A stretch of DNA of 64,000 nucleotides from positions 1 to 64,000 of the forward strand of contig NZ_JAGIBG010000013.1 in NCBI RefSeq assembly GCF_017744435.1, written 5' to 3'. The stretch comes from Pseudomonas sp. (GTDB lineage: Bacteria; Pseudomonadota; Gammaproteobacteria; Pseudomonadales; Pseudomonadaceae). The notes beneath the pieces were generated by a model. It saw only the letters and a program-made list of their open reading frames with translations, ran no database searches and was not told the DNA's origin. Below, piece by piece: positions 29,737 through 39,625 of the stretch (within the stretch, counting starts at the first letter, position 1; every line of letters begins with the position of its first letter). Made by a program: the position numbers and the translations under genes.

Positions 29737-31128
29737 ATGTACCGCGGATTCTGGTATGCCCAGGCACTCGACCTGGACAGCGACCTGGCCCCTGCCCTGC
29801 AGGACTCGATTCAAGCCGACGTGTGTATCGTCGGCGGTGGCTTCCTTGGCCTGTGGTCGGCCATCCGCCTGAAACAGGCACATCCTGAAAAGACCATCGT
29901 CATCGTCGAACGCGACCGCTGTGGCTCCGGTGCCAGCGGCCGCAATGGCGGCATTGCCACCAACTGGTGGGGCAAGTACCTGTCGGTGCGCACCATTTGT
30001 GGCGACGTCGAGGCGCGGCGCATCTGCGAGGCGGCGGAGTCGGCGATCGACGAGATCGGCAGCTTCTGCCAGGAGCACGGCATCGATGCCCAGTACCGCA
30101 AGGACGGCTGGCTGTGGACGGCGACCAACCAGCGGCAGATGAACTCCTGGCGGGTGCTCACCGACGGCCTGCAGAAACTCGACGTCAACCCGTTCCAGGA
30201 CCTGGACCGCGAAACCATCCGCGGCCGCGTCGGCTCGCCGCTGGTGCTGGGCGGCATCTTCGACCCCAACGCCGCCACCGTGCAGCCAGCCATGCTCGCC
30301 CGCGGCCTGCGCCGGGTGGCGCTGAAGCTGGGGGTGAAGATCTTCGAGAAGTCGCCGTTCACCCATTTGGTACGCGGCAAGAACCCCGTAGTGCACACCG
30401 CCAAAGGCCACGTGAAGGCCAACCACGTGGTACTGGCGCTCAACGCCTGGGGCGCACAGTTCCCGGAATTGCGCCGGATGATCGCGATCATGTCCAGCGA
30501 CATGGTGGCCACTGCGCCGGTCAAGGCCAAGCTCGACGCCATCGGTTTCAGCCGCGGCGAGTGCATGACCGACTCGCGCACCGTGCTCAACTACTGGCGC
30601 AACACCCCGGACGGCCGTGTGGTGTTCGGCAAGCCGCTGGGCCAGTTCGCCTATGCCGGGCGTATCGGCAACCTCTATGAAAAGCCTTCGCCGGCTGCCG
30701 ACAAGGTCGCCGCCGAGCTGCGCCGCCTGTACCCGCAGCTGGAGGACGTGCCGGTGGTCAGCAGCTGGACCGGCCCGATCGACCGGGCCATGAAGGGCCT
30801 GCCCAACTTCGGCTACCTCGACCATCACCAGACGGTGAGCTACGGCATCGGCTTCTCGGGCAACGGCGTGGCCACCACGGTATTCGCCAGCCGCATCATC
30901 AAGTCGCTGGCCACCCACGCCAATGACGAGTGGGCCAACTGCGGCCTGGTCAACCAGAAGATGAAGCTGCTGCCGCCAGAGCCGTTCCGCTTCTTCGGCG
31001 CGCACATGGTGCGCGATGCGCTGGTGCGCAAGGAATCGCTGGAAGACCACGACCAGGACGCCGGTTTCGTCACCCGCCAGCTGGTCAGCATGGCTCCGGC
31101 CGGCTATGTGCCGGCGCAAAAAAAATAA
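29737..31128 (+). CDS. FAD-dependent oxidoreductase (DadA-like)
   Basis: DVCIVGGGFLGLWSAIRLKQAHPEKTIVIVERDRCGSGASGRNGG. Confidence 0.9.
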   Translation: MYRGFWYAQALDLDSDLAPALQDSIQADVCIVGGGFLGLWSAIRLKQAHPEKTIVIVERDRCGSGASGRNGGIATNWWGKYLSVRTICGDVEARRICEAAESAIDEIGSFCQEHGIDAQYRKDGWLWTATNQRQMNSWRVLTDGLQKLDVNPFQDLDRETIRGRVGSPLVLGGIFDPNAATVQPAMLARGLRRVALKLGVKIFEKSPFTHLVRGKNPVVHTAKGHVKANHVVLALNAWGAQFPELRRMIAIMSSDMVATAPVKAKLDAIGFSRGECMTDSRTVLNYWRNTPDGRVVFGKPLGQFAYAGRIGNLYEKPSPAADKVAAELRRLYPQLEDVPVVSSWTGPIDRAMKGLPNFGYLDHHQTVSYGIGFSGNGVATTVFASRIIKSLATHANDEWANCGLVNQKMKLLPPEPFRFFGAHMVRDALVRKESLEDHDQDAGFVTRQLVSMAPAGYVPAQKK

Positions 31129-31138
31129 GGAAGACAGC

Positions 31139-32107
31139 ATGAGCGAACATATCGTCCTGCTCGACGACGAGGGCCTGGCGCCCTCCACCCGGCTCAAGCG
31201 CCCGGACTGCGAACACACCTGGCAACAGTTTGCCTACACCCACCCGGAACAGATGATCGAGCACCTGCAGGATGCCACCATCGCCTTCACCTGCAGCGTG
31301 CCGCTGCGTGAAGAGCACCTGCGCCAGTTGCCCAAGCTGAAGATGATCTCGCTGGCCCTGACCGGCCGCGACATCGTCGATGTCGATTACTGCAACGCCC
31401 ATGGCATCGAAGTGGCCAGCGTGCCGGGCTACGCCGCCAACACCGTGGCCGAGCACAGCCTGGCGATGATTCTCGAGCTGTTCCGCCGCCCGGCCGCATT
31501 CACCCGGCTGATGCGCCAGGTGCATGCCGGCGAGGCCGAATACAAGAACATCTACTTCGACCACCGCATCCGCGATGTGCGCGGCAAGCAGCTGGCGATC
31601 ATCGGCAGCGGCCCGATTGCCCTGCGCCTGGCCGAGCTGGCGCGGGCCTTCGGCATGCAGGTGCTGTTCGAGGACCGTGGTGGCAAGCGCCGTGGTGCCG
31701 ACTGCCGACCGCTGGCCGAACTGCTGCGCAGCTGCGACGTGCTGTCGATCAATTGCCCGCTCACGCCCGAAACCCACAACCTGATCGACGCCGACCGCCT
31801 GGCGCTGATGAAGCCGGATGCCATCGTGGTCAACACCGGCCGTGGTGGCGTGGTCAACGAGGCGGCGTTGATCGACGCCCTGCAGCAAGGGCGACTGGGT
31901 GGCGTGGCGCTGGACGTGGTGGAAGTCGAGCCGCTGCACCCGAGCAACCCGCTGTTCCAGCTGATCGACCGCGACGACTTCCTGCTCAACCCGCACATCG
32001 CCTGGAGCAGCGAAGACGCCATGCAGCAGCTGATGGACAGCGCCGTGGACAACATCAGCGCGTTCGTCGCCCGCCAAGCCAACAGCAGAAGGATCCGTAG
32101 CGCATGA
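31139..32107 (+). CDS. D-2-hydroxyacid dehydrogenase (NAD-dependent)
   Basis: LAIIGSGPIALRLAELARAFGMQVLFEDR; VNTGRGGVVNEAALIDALQQGRLGGVALDVVEVEPL; start trimmed to MSEHIVLLDDEG. Confidence 0.9.
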   Translation: MSEHIVLLDDEGLAPSTRLKRPDCEHTWQQFAYTHPEQMIEHLQDATIAFTCSVPLREEHLRQLPKLKMISLALTGRDIVDVDYCNAHGIEVASVPGYAANTVAEHSLAMILELFRRPAAFTRLMRQVHAGEAEYKNIYFDHRIRDVRGKQLAIIGSGPIALRLAELARAFGMQVLFEDRGGKRRGADCRPLAELLRSCDVLSINCPLTPETHNLIDADRLALMKPDAIVVNTGRGGVVNEAALIDALQQGRLGGVALDVVEVEPLHPSNPLFQLIDRDDFLLNPHIAWSSEDAMQQLMDSAVDNISAFVARQANSRRIRSA

Positions 32108-33555
32108 CCCTGGTTACCAAGAGCAGTTACGTCGACGGCGCCTTCGTCGCCCTGGACAGCGGCAGCGACGTGCTGGAAAACCGCAACCCGTCCAACCCCG
32201 GCGAAGTGATCGAGCGCTTCGTGCGCGCCGACCAGGCGCTGACCGAACAGGCCCTCGCCGCCGCCCGCCGCGCCGCACCTGGCTGGGCGCGCAGCAACCC
32301 GCAGCAACGCGCCGATGCGCTGGACTTCATCGGCAGCGAAATCCTCGCCCGCCGCCAGGAGCTGGCCACCCTGCTGGCCCGCGAGGAAGGCAAGATCGTC
32401 CGCGAGGCCCTCGGTGAAGTGGACCGCGCCGGGCGCTCGTTCAAGTTCTACGCCCAGGAGGCGCTGCGCGCCGAAGGCGAGAAGTACCAGTCGGTGCGCC
32501 AGGACGTGGGCATCGACGTGTTCACCCAGCCGTTGGGCGTGATCGGCATCATTGCACCGTGGAACTTCCCGATCGCCATCCCGGCGTGGAAGATCGCCCC
32601 GGCGCTGTGCTTCGGCAACTGCGTGGTGTTCAAGCCCGCCGAGCTGGTGCCTTCTTCGGCCTGGGCCCTGACCGAGATCATCGCCCGCGCCGGCCTGCCA
32701 GCGGGCGTGTTCAACATGCTGATCGGGCCGGGGCGCAGCGTCGGCGACACGATCATCCGCTCGCCGCTGATCGATGGCATCAGCTTTACCGGCTCGGAAA
32801 ACACCGGCCGGCAGATTGCCCGGCTGGCAGCGGAAGGCATGAAGAAAGTGCAACTGGAAATGGGCGGCAAGAACCCGCTGATCGTGCTCGACGATGCCGA
32901 CCTGGAACAGGCCGTGGACGTGGCGCTGAACGGTTCGTTCTTCAGCACCGGGCAGCGTTGCACGGCAAGCTCGCGGGTGATCGTCACCGAGGGCATCCAC
33001 GATGCCTTCGTCGCGCGCCTGGCCGAGCGTACCCGTGCGCTGAAGGTGGGCGATGCGCTGCAGGCCAGTACCGATATCGGCCCGGTGGTCGATGGCCGGC
33101 AGCTGGAGCAGAACCTGGCGTACGTGGCCAGCGGCCGTGAACAGGGGGCGAAACTGGTGTGCGGTGGCGAGACGGTGGAGAACGCTGCGGGGGCGTATCT
33201 GTTCACCCCGGCACTGTTCACCGAGGTGACGCCGGACATGCGTATCTACCGCGAAGAGATCTTCGGGCCGGTGTTGAGCGTGCTCAAGGTGCGGGACTAT
33301 GACGAAGCCTTTGCCGCTGCCGAGGACACGGCGTTCGGTTTGTCGGCGGGGATCGTCACCACCTCGCTGCGCCATGCCGAGCACTTCAAGCGCAACAGTT
33401 CGGCGGGCATGGTGATGGTCAACCTGCCGACGGCGGGGGTGGATTACCACGTGCCGTTTGGTGGCAATGGTGCTTCGAGCCTGGGGTCGCGGGAACAAGG
33501 TACCCATGCGCGGCAGTTCTTTACCCGGGTGAAGACCACCTACCAATTAGCCTGA
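32104..33555 (+). CDS. NAD(P)-dependent aldehyde dehydrogenase
   Basis: IGIIAPWNFPIAIPAWKIAPALCFGNCVVFKPAELVP, LEMGGKNPL, GQRCTASSRVIV. Confidence 0.93.
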   Translation: MTLVTKSSYVDGAFVALDSGSDVLENRNPSNPGEVIERFVRADQALTEQALAAARRAAPGWARSNPQQRADALDFIGSEILARRQELATLLAREEGKIVREALGEVDRAGRSFKFYAQEALRAEGEKYQSVRQDVGIDVFTQPLGVIGIIAPWNFPIAIPAWKIAPALCFGNCVVFKPAELVPSSAWALTEIIARAGLPAGVFNMLIGPGRSVGDTIIRSPLIDGISFTGSENTGRQIARLAAEGMKKVQLEMGGKNPLIVLDDADLEQAVDVALNGSFFSTGQRCTASSRVIVTEGIHDAFVARLAERTRALKVGDALQASTDIGPVVDGRQLEQNLAYVASGREQGAKLVCGGETVENAAGAYLFTPALFTEVTPDMRIYREEIFGPVLSVLKVRDYDEAFAAAEDTAFGLSAGIVTTSLRHAEHFKRNSSAGMVMVNLPTAGVDYHVPFGGNGASSLGSREQGTHARQFFTRVKTTYQLA

Positions 33556-33573
33556 CAGGCGTGCGCTCTACTT

Positions 33574-33686
33574 GTGGGAGCCGCGCTTGCCGGCGATGGG
33601 CCGCAAAGCGGCCCCACGATTTCAAGGTTGTTGCATAAATTGCCGGGGCCGCTTTGCGGCCCATCGCCGGCAAGCGCGGCTCCCAC
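33574..33686. repeat. 42-bp perfect inverted repeat (REP pair, tail-to-tail) with 29-nt loop
   Basis: gtgggagccgcgcttgccggcgatgggccgcaaagcggcccc at 33574-33615 and its exact reverse complement at 33645-33686. Confidence 0.93.
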
Positions 33687-33710
33687 AGGGATGGACGCCC
33701 GGGCACTCTT

Positions 33711-34589
33711 TTACTTCTTGCGCTGCATCCAGGCCGCGCCCAGGCCGCTCAGGCAGATGATGGCGATACCCAGCAAGCTCGCGCTGTCGGGCACCTGGCC
33801 GTAGATCAGCAGCCCCAGCAACCCGGCAAACACGATCTGGCAGTAGCTGAACGGCGCCAACAGCGCTGGCGCGGCATGGCGGAAGGCCTGGGTCAGCAGC
33901 AGGTGCGCGCTCATGCCGAAACCACCCAGGGCCAGCATCAGCAACGCATGCTCCCAGCGCGGAACTTCCCAGAAGAACGGCACCAGCGCACTCATCACCA
34001 GGGTGTTGCACAGCCCGGCGTAGAAGTTGCTGGTGGTCGGGCTGTCATAGGCTGCCAGGATGCGAGTGAGCAGCTGATAGAAGCAGAAGCCCAATGCCGA
34101 ACCGAATGGATACAGGATCGCCGGGGTGAACATCGCGCCACCGGGGTGCACCACCACCAGCACACCGATGAAGCCCAGCACCACGGCCACCCACTGCCCA
34201 GGCGTCACCCGCTCCTTGAGCAAGGGCGCCGACAGCGCCGTGACCAGCACCGGGGCAAGGAAGTTGACCGAGGTCGCCTCGGCCAGCGGCAGGTATTGCA
34301 GGCCGGTGGTGAACAGCAGGCTGGTGCTCAGCAGGCTCAACGCCCGCAAGGTCTGCAACACCGGGCGGCGGGTGCGCAGCACATTGAGGCCCGACTTGGG
34401 CAGGAAGATCCCGGCCATCAGCAGCGTGTGCACCACGTAGCGGGCCCACACCACCATGACGATCGGGTACAGCCCACCGAGGAACTTGGACAAGGCATCG
34501 TGACTGGCAAACAGGAACGTCGCCACCACCACCAGGGCGATGCCACGCAGGGGTTGGTTGACTCCGGACAGCGGTGTGCTGGAACTCAT
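33711..34589 (-). CDS. EamA/DMT-superfamily transporter
   Basis: 292 aa, about 10 TM; LRTRRPVLQTLRALSLLSTSLLFTTGLQYLPLAEATSVNFLAPVLVTALS. Confidence 0.9.
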   Translation of the reverse strand: MSSSTPLSGVNQPLRGIALVVVATFLFASHDALSKFLGGLYPIVMVVWARYVVHTLLMAGIFLPKSGLNVLRTRRPVLQTLRALSLLSTSLLFTTGLQYLPLAEATSVNFLAPVLVTALSAPLLKERVTPGQWVAVVLGFIGVLVVVHPGGAMFTPAILYPFGSALGFCFYQLLTRILAAYDSPTTSNFYAGLCNTLVMSALVPFFWEVPRWEHALLMLALGGFGMSAHLLLTQAFRHAAPALLAPFSYCQIVFAGLLGLLIYGQVPDSASLLGIAIICLSGLGAAWMQRKK

Positions 34590-34813
34590 GGCGTTCTCGA
34601 CGGCGGCGCGGCTGCATGCTGCGCCAGGGGAAGCTGCGACAGCACGGATTCTAGAAGAGATACGACGACTTGAGGAAGTTCATTTCCGGGCTTTGCGTGG
34701 CACGTTTGCCATTCCGTTCGCTGATCGACCACTTTCCGCCGCGGCTACATGTTCCGTGCCCGGCAAAGCGCGCACCATCGATGACGGACCTCGACCTCGA
34801 ACAAGGAGTTTTC

Positions 34814-35638
34814 ATGCAACGGCTCACTACCCGCAACGGCCTCGACCTGCCCTGCATCGGCCTGGGCACCTGGCCGATGACCGGCGACGCCTGCACCCGT
34901 GCCGTGCACCAGGCGCTGGAACTGGGTTACCGGCACATCGACACGGCCACCGCCTATGACAACGAGGCTGCCGTCGGCCAGGCCCTGCGCGACAGCAGTG
35001 TGCCCCGCGAGCAGATCCACCTGACCACCAAGGTCTGGTGGGACCGCCTGGCGCCCAAGGCCATGCGCCAGTCGCTGGAAGACAGCCTGCGCGCGCTGGG
35101 CACCGAACAGGTCGACCTGTTCCACATCCACTGGCCCGGCAAGGACTGGGACCTGGCCCGCAGCATCGAAACCCTGGTGGCCCTGCGCGATGAGGGCAAG
35201 GCGCGCAGCATTGGCGTGGCCAACTTCCCGCTTGGCCTGCTGCGCCGGGTGATCGAAGAGCTGGGCGCGCCGCTATCGGCGATCCAGGTCGAGTACCACG
35301 TGCTGCTCAGCCAGCAACCGCTGCTCGACTACGCCCGCCAGCATGACCTGCTGCTGACCGCCTATACCCCGCTGGCCCGAGGCCGTGCAGCGGAGCAGGC
35401 GGTGATCCGCGAGATTGCGCGCAAGCATGACGTGCTGCCGAGCCAGGTGGCATTGAAGTGGCTGCTGGACCAGGATGGGGTGGCGGTGATTCCCAAGGCC
35501 AGCAGCCGGGAGAACCAGCTGGCCAACCTGGCGGCGCTGGAGGTGCGCCTGGATGATGCCGACCGGGCGCTGATTGCCGGGTTGCCGAAGGATCAGCGGG
35601 TGGTCAGCCCGGACTTTGCGCCCGACTGGAATAGCTGA
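34814..35638 (+). CDS. aldo/keto reductase
   Basis: LPCIGLGTWPMTGDACTRAVHQALELGYRHIDTATAYDNEAAVG; aaggag SD before atgcaacgg. Confidence 0.92.
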   Translation: MQRLTTRNGLDLPCIGLGTWPMTGDACTRAVHQALELGYRHIDTATAYDNEAAVGQALRDSSVPREQIHLTTKVWWDRLAPKAMRQSLEDSLRALGTEQVDLFHIHWPGKDWDLARSIETLVALRDEGKARSIGVANFPLGLLRRVIEELGAPLSAIQVEYHVLLSQQPLLDYARQHDLLLTAYTPLARGRAAEQAVIREIARKHDVLPSQVALKWLLDQDGVAVIPKASSRENQLANLAALEVRLDDADRALIAGLPKDQRVVSPDFAPDWNS

Positions 35639-35644
35639 GAAACC

Positions 35645-35751
35645 AGGGGGCCGCTTTGCGGCCCTTTCGCGACACAAGGCCGCTCCTACAGGGATTCGCG
35701 ATCCCCTGTAGGAGCGGCCTTGTGTCGCGAATGGGCTGCAAAGCAGCCCCC
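35645..35751. repeat. REP pair, type CGCGACACAAGGCCGCTCCTACAG
   Basis: Inverted copies; near-identical to 50450-50554 and 53043-53127. Confidence 0.92.
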
Positions 35752-35765
35752 AAGCCCTCGAACGG

Positions 35766-37856
35766 TTACACGCAGACCTGCTTCAGGCGCTCGCTGGCCG
35801 GCGCCGGCCGCCCATACAGATAGCCCTGGAAGTGCGAGCACCCTTCCGCCCGCAGCCGCTGCATCTGCTCCTCCGACTCCACCCCTTCGGCCGTGGTCTT
35901 GATCATCAGGCTGTTGGACAGCTCCGTGATCGCGCGGATGATCGACATCGCTTCGCGGCTGTCGCACATGTCATGCACGAACGACTTGTCGATCTTGATC
36001 CGGTCGAACGGGAACGAACGCAGATAGCCCAACGACGAATAGCCCGTACCAAAGTCATCCAGCGAGATCGACACGCCCAGGTCCTTCAGCGCCCGCAAGG
36101 TGCGCACGTTCTCTTCGCTGTTGCCGAGCAGCACCGACTCGGTGATCTCCAGTTCCAGGCGCTGCGGCGCCAGCCCCGAATCGGCCAGGGCCAGGGTCAC
36201 GGTGTGAACCAGGTTGGCGTTCTTGAACTGCACCGGCGACAGGTTCACCGACACGGTCTGTTCGGTACCCCAGGTGGCCGCCTCCTGGCACGCCAGGTTC
36301 AGCGCACGGGTGCCGAGTTCGTGGATCAGCCCGGTTTCTTCGGCGATGGGGATGAAGTCCATGGGCATGACCATGCCCCGGGTCGGGTGCTCCCAGCGCA
36401 GCAGCGCTTCGTAGCCGGTCACGCTGCTGGTCTGTTGATCCACCACCGGCTGGTAGTGCAGGTGCAGCTGCCCCAGGTGCAAGGCGGTGCGCAGGTCGGT
36501 CTCGACCAGGCGGCGCTGGCGGGCGGCAACATCCAGTTCGAGGTGGAAGCACTCGTAACGGCTGCGGCCATTGCGCTTGGCCTCGTACAGGGCCATGTCG
36601 GCGTAACCGAGCAGTTGTTCGGCCTGCTCATGGTCTTCAGGTGCAAGGGCGATACCGATGCTGACGCCTACCGAGAACTGGTGACCCTCGATCTGGAACG
36701 GTGGGCAGATGGCCTCGATCAGGCGCCTGGCGGTATTGCAGGCGGCTTCGCGGCTGTCCAGGTGGGTCAGCACCACGGCAAATTCGTCGCCGCCCAGCCG
36801 GGCCAGGGTGTCGTGCTCGCGCAACTCGCGGCGCAGGCGCTTGCCCAGGGCGCGCAGCAGCTTGTCGCCGAAGGCATGGCCGAGGGAATCGTTGATGTTC
36901 TTGAAGTTGTCCAGGTCCAGGCACAGCGCGGCGGTGAGCTTTTCGCTCTCGTGGCCGCGCACCAGGGCCTGCTTGAGGCGCTCGTGGAACAAGGTACGGT
37001 TGGGCAGCCCGGTGAGCGCGTCGTGGTGCGCCATGTGGTGGATCTGCGCGTGGGCGGCGAGCTCTTCGGTGGCGTCTTCGGCCACGAACAGCACGTAATC
37101 GGCCTGACCCTCGCATTTCTGGCTGAGCAGCGCGCGGCTGCGCAGGGTGCGCGGGCCACAGGCGGTATCGACCCGGGTTTCGGCGGCAAAGCCTTTGCTG
37201 CTGCGCGCGCCTCGGCTGAGCTGGGTTTCCAGGTAATCGGCCGCGGCCGGTGCCAGGCACTCGCCAGGCGTATGGCCGATCATCGGCTTGCCGCCGCCAC
37301 CGAACAGGCGCTCGGCCTGCTGGTTGGCGAGCAGGATGCGCTGGCTTTCAAGGTCCTGGACGATGACGCTGGCGGGGATGTTGGCGATCACCGAGTCGAG
37401 AAACTGCGACAGGTTGGCCATTTCCTGGCTGTACTGCTCGGCCAGCTCCTTGGCCTGCAGCAGCTCCAGCTCCTGCTGGCGGCGCTCGGAAATGTCGCGG
37501 GTGACCTTGGCGAAACCGACCAGTTGGCCGTTGTCATCGCGAACCGCGTCGATCACTACATGGGCATGAAAAGCCGAGCCGTCCTTGCGCAGGCGCGAGC
37601 CGATCTCTTCGAAGCGACCGGTGCTGCGCGCCTGCTCCAGGTTCTGCTCGGGCAGGCCGGCCGCGCGCTCGTCTTCGCTGTAGAACAGCGAGTAATGCTG
37701 GCCGACGATTTCTTCGGCGCGGTAGCCCTTGGCCCGCTGGGCGCCGGGGTTCCAGTTGGCGACAATACCGTCGGGGGTGAGCAGGTAGATGGCATAGTCC
37801 ACCACGCTCTGGATCAACAGCCGGTACATGATGTCGGGGCTTGCGACTAGCGACAT
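35766..37856 (-). CDS. PAS-GGDEF-EAL cyclic-di-GMP signalling protein
   Basis: RLGGDEFAVVLTHLDSR intact GGDEF; VTGYEALLRWEHPTRGMVMP intact EAL; two PAS-like regions. Confidence 0.94.
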   Translation of the reverse strand: MSLVASPDIMYRLLIQSVVDYAIYLLTPDGIVANWNPGAQRAKGYRAEEIVGQHYSLFYSEDERAAGLPEQNLEQARSTGRFEEIGSRLRKDGSAFHAHVVIDAVRDDNGQLVGFAKVTRDISERRQQELELLQAKELAEQYSQEMANLSQFLDSVIANIPASVIVQDLESQRILLANQQAERLFGGGGKPMIGHTPGECLAPAAADYLETQLSRGARSSKGFAAETRVDTACGPRTLRSRALLSQKCEGQADYVLFVAEDATEELAAHAQIHHMAHHDALTGLPNRTLFHERLKQALVRGHESEKLTAALCLDLDNFKNINDSLGHAFGDKLLRALGKRLRRELREHDTLARLGGDEFAVVLTHLDSREAACNTARRLIEAICPPFQIEGHQFSVGVSIGIALAPEDHEQAEQLLGYADMALYEAKRNGRSRYECFHLELDVAARQRRLVETDLRTALHLGQLHLHYQPVVDQQTSSVTGYEALLRWEHPTRGMVMPMDFIPIAEETGLIHELGTRALNLACQEAATWGTEQTVSVNLSPVQFKNANLVHTVTLALADSGLAPQRLELEITESVLLGNSEENVRTLRALKDLGVSISLDDFGTGYSSLGYLRSFPFDRIKIDKSFVHDMCDSREAMSIIRAITELSNSLMIKTTAEGVESEEQMQRLRAEGCSHFQGYLYGRPAPASERLKQVCV

Positions 37857-37995
37857 GAAATTTACCTGAACCTGCGACGTGTGCGAAAGGAACCCCTGGC
37901 CAGCGCGGCCGGGTCTTGTAAAGCAGTGCTGGCATTATGCCTTGCGAGCGGATTTTGTGAAGTGGGTCACAAAATTATGCTGCATCGACAGGCAG

Positions 37996-38490
37996 TCAGT
38001 GGCGAGTGGAGGTTACCTGGTAGGTGAGCAGGTCCGGATCATCGCCGGGGAAGATCTGTTGCACTGGCCGGTGCAGGTCGGCCACCACCGCCTTGCAGAA
38101 CGCCACCGCGATCGGGTCCAGGGCGTAGCAGCGCAGCAGCCAGTCACCCGGGTTGGCGAGGAACTCATTGGCCACGGCGCGGCCGATGCCCTGGCGCCGA
38201 TAGCGCTTGAGGATGAACAGGTCGGCCAGTTCCAGCGCCTCGATGCCGGGCAACTCGCTGCGTTCGACCAGCACGAAGCCGGCGATGAAACCGTCCACCA
38301 GCACCAGGCTGGCGCTCCAGCCTGGGGACTGCCAGTAGCGCTGCAGGTGCTCTTCGTGGATGTAGAAACGGCCGTCCACCTCGACATCTTCCTGCTCCCA
38401 GTCGGAGGACTCATAGGCGTAGAACTGATAGAGGTTACGGATCAGGTCGGCCTGGTCGGGAGTGGTAGGCAGCAGTTCGATGGGCAGCAT
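37996..38490 (-). CDS. GNAT-family N-acetyltransferase
   Basis: LADLFILKRYRRQGIGRAVANEFL. Confidence 0.87.
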   Translation of the reverse strand: MLPIELLPTTPDQADLIRNLYQFYAYESSDWEQEDVEVDGRFYIHEEHLQRYWQSPGWSASLVLVDGFIAGFVLVERSELPGIEALELADLFILKRYRRQGIGRAVANEFLANPGDWLLRCYALDPIAVAFCKAVVADLHRPVQQIFPGDDPDLLTYQVTSTRH

Positions 38491-38545
38491 GGCTGGGTGG
38501 GCTCGGGGAAAAGGTCATTCTAAGGCTTTTGCATGACCTGTGATG

Positions 38546-38640
38546 GCGTATTCGCGGGCTCGCCCGCTCCCACAGGTTCACCGCAGGTTCTGAATACCGT
38601 GCAGTACCTGTGGGAGCGGGCAAGCCCGCGAACAGGCCGC
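38546..38640. repeat. REP pair
   Basis: Inverted ttcgcgggctcgcccgctcccacag / ctgtgggagcgggcaagcccgcgaa. Confidence 0.9.
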
Positions 38641-38647
38641 TACAGGC

Positions 38648-39055
38648 TCACGCCACAGCTGCCACGGCCTCGATCTCCACCAGCATGCCATCCAGTGCCA
38701 GGCGCGGCACCGGTATCAGCGTGCAGGTCGGCTTCATGTGGCCTCCCCAGGCCCGGTCCGCCTCAGCCACCCACTGCGCCAGGCGTTCCTCACTGTGATC
38801 GACAATCAGCAATGTCAGCTTGAACACCTGTGCCAACTCTGCCCCTTTCGAAGCCAGCGCAATCTGCAGATTGGCCAGCGCCTGGCGGGCCTGCCCTGCA
38901 AATTCGGGCGAAAGCTGCCCATTGGCATCCTCCCCGCCCTGCCCGGCGATAAACAGCAGGCGGCTACCGGCAGTCACCTCGGCAACATGGGAATAGGCGT
39001 TGGCGCTGGGGTCGTACAGGCCTTGTGGATTGGACAGCTGGACTGCGCGGGTCAT
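38648..39055 (-). CDS. RidA-family protein
   Basis: LLFIAGQGGEDANGQLSPEFAGQARQALANLQIALASKGAELAQVFKLTLLIVDHSEE. Confidence 0.87.
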   Translation of the reverse strand: MTRAVQLSNPQGLYDPSANAYSHVAEVTAGSRLLFIAGQGGEDANGQLSPEFAGQARQALANLQIALASKGAELAQVFKLTLLIVDHSEERLAQWVAEADRAWGGHMKPTCTLIPVPRLALDGMLVEIEAVAAVA

Positions 39056-39257
39056 GGAACGCTCCTTCGTGTGAATGAGCGTCCGAGTCTGTTGGCTCGA
39101 GTTAGGTAGAGGTCAAGCGCTTGTAGGAAATTTCTCAACTGAAGTACAGAAGCCCAACACCGCGTATGTAGGCTTCAGCCGCGCAGTTCGCTAGATTGCA
39201 GGTCCCGGCACGGAGGCCACAACCGCGGCGCAGCGCCGCTTCACTGAAGGACAAGCC

Positions 39258-39584
39258 ATGAGCAAGCCCTACGCGTTCCAACTCGCCTACACCATCAGCC
39301 CTGTGAACAATGATCATGAAGGTGACGCAGCAGCAGCGCGTACCCACCTGCGCGAAGAGATGGGCTGGAAAAAGTCCGGCAAGATCGAAACGACCCTGAA
39401 CGGTGAACTGGTCCTTTCCCCAGGCACTGCGGAAGAAAAACGCAAAGAGGCCGGCAAGGCGATTCGTACCCGCATCCGCGACGCGTTCAAGGCGCTTGAG
39501 GTGCAGGACACGGTCAGCTTCGCCGGCAGCCTGCTGGTGAGCGGCCTCGACCCGGAGATCAAGATCGGTATCACGCCGGACTGA
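39258..39584 (+). CDS. conserved hypothetical protein (108 aa)
   Basis: Good codon structure, convergent terminator downstream; no family recognised. Confidence 0.7.
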   Translation: MSKPYAFQLAYTISPVNNDHEGDAAAARTHLREEMGWKKSGKIETTLNGELVLSPGTAEEKRKEAGKAIRTRIRDAFKALEVQDTVSFAGSLLVSGLDPEIKIGITPD

Positions 39585-39591
39585 AGCCTGT

Positions 39592-39618
39592 GGTATCAGG
39601 CGCACTGCGCCTGATACC
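39592..39618. terminator. bidirectional hairpin between convergent genes
   Basis: ggtatcaggcgca-c-tgcgcctgatacc. Confidence 0.7.
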
Positions 39619-39625
39619 CCGGCCG

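Noticed and set aside
34697-34715. Sigma-54-like promoter tggcacgtttgcc upstream of the aldo/keto reductase
   Set aside because: Spacing between TGGCAC and TTGC is too short for the -24/-12 consensus
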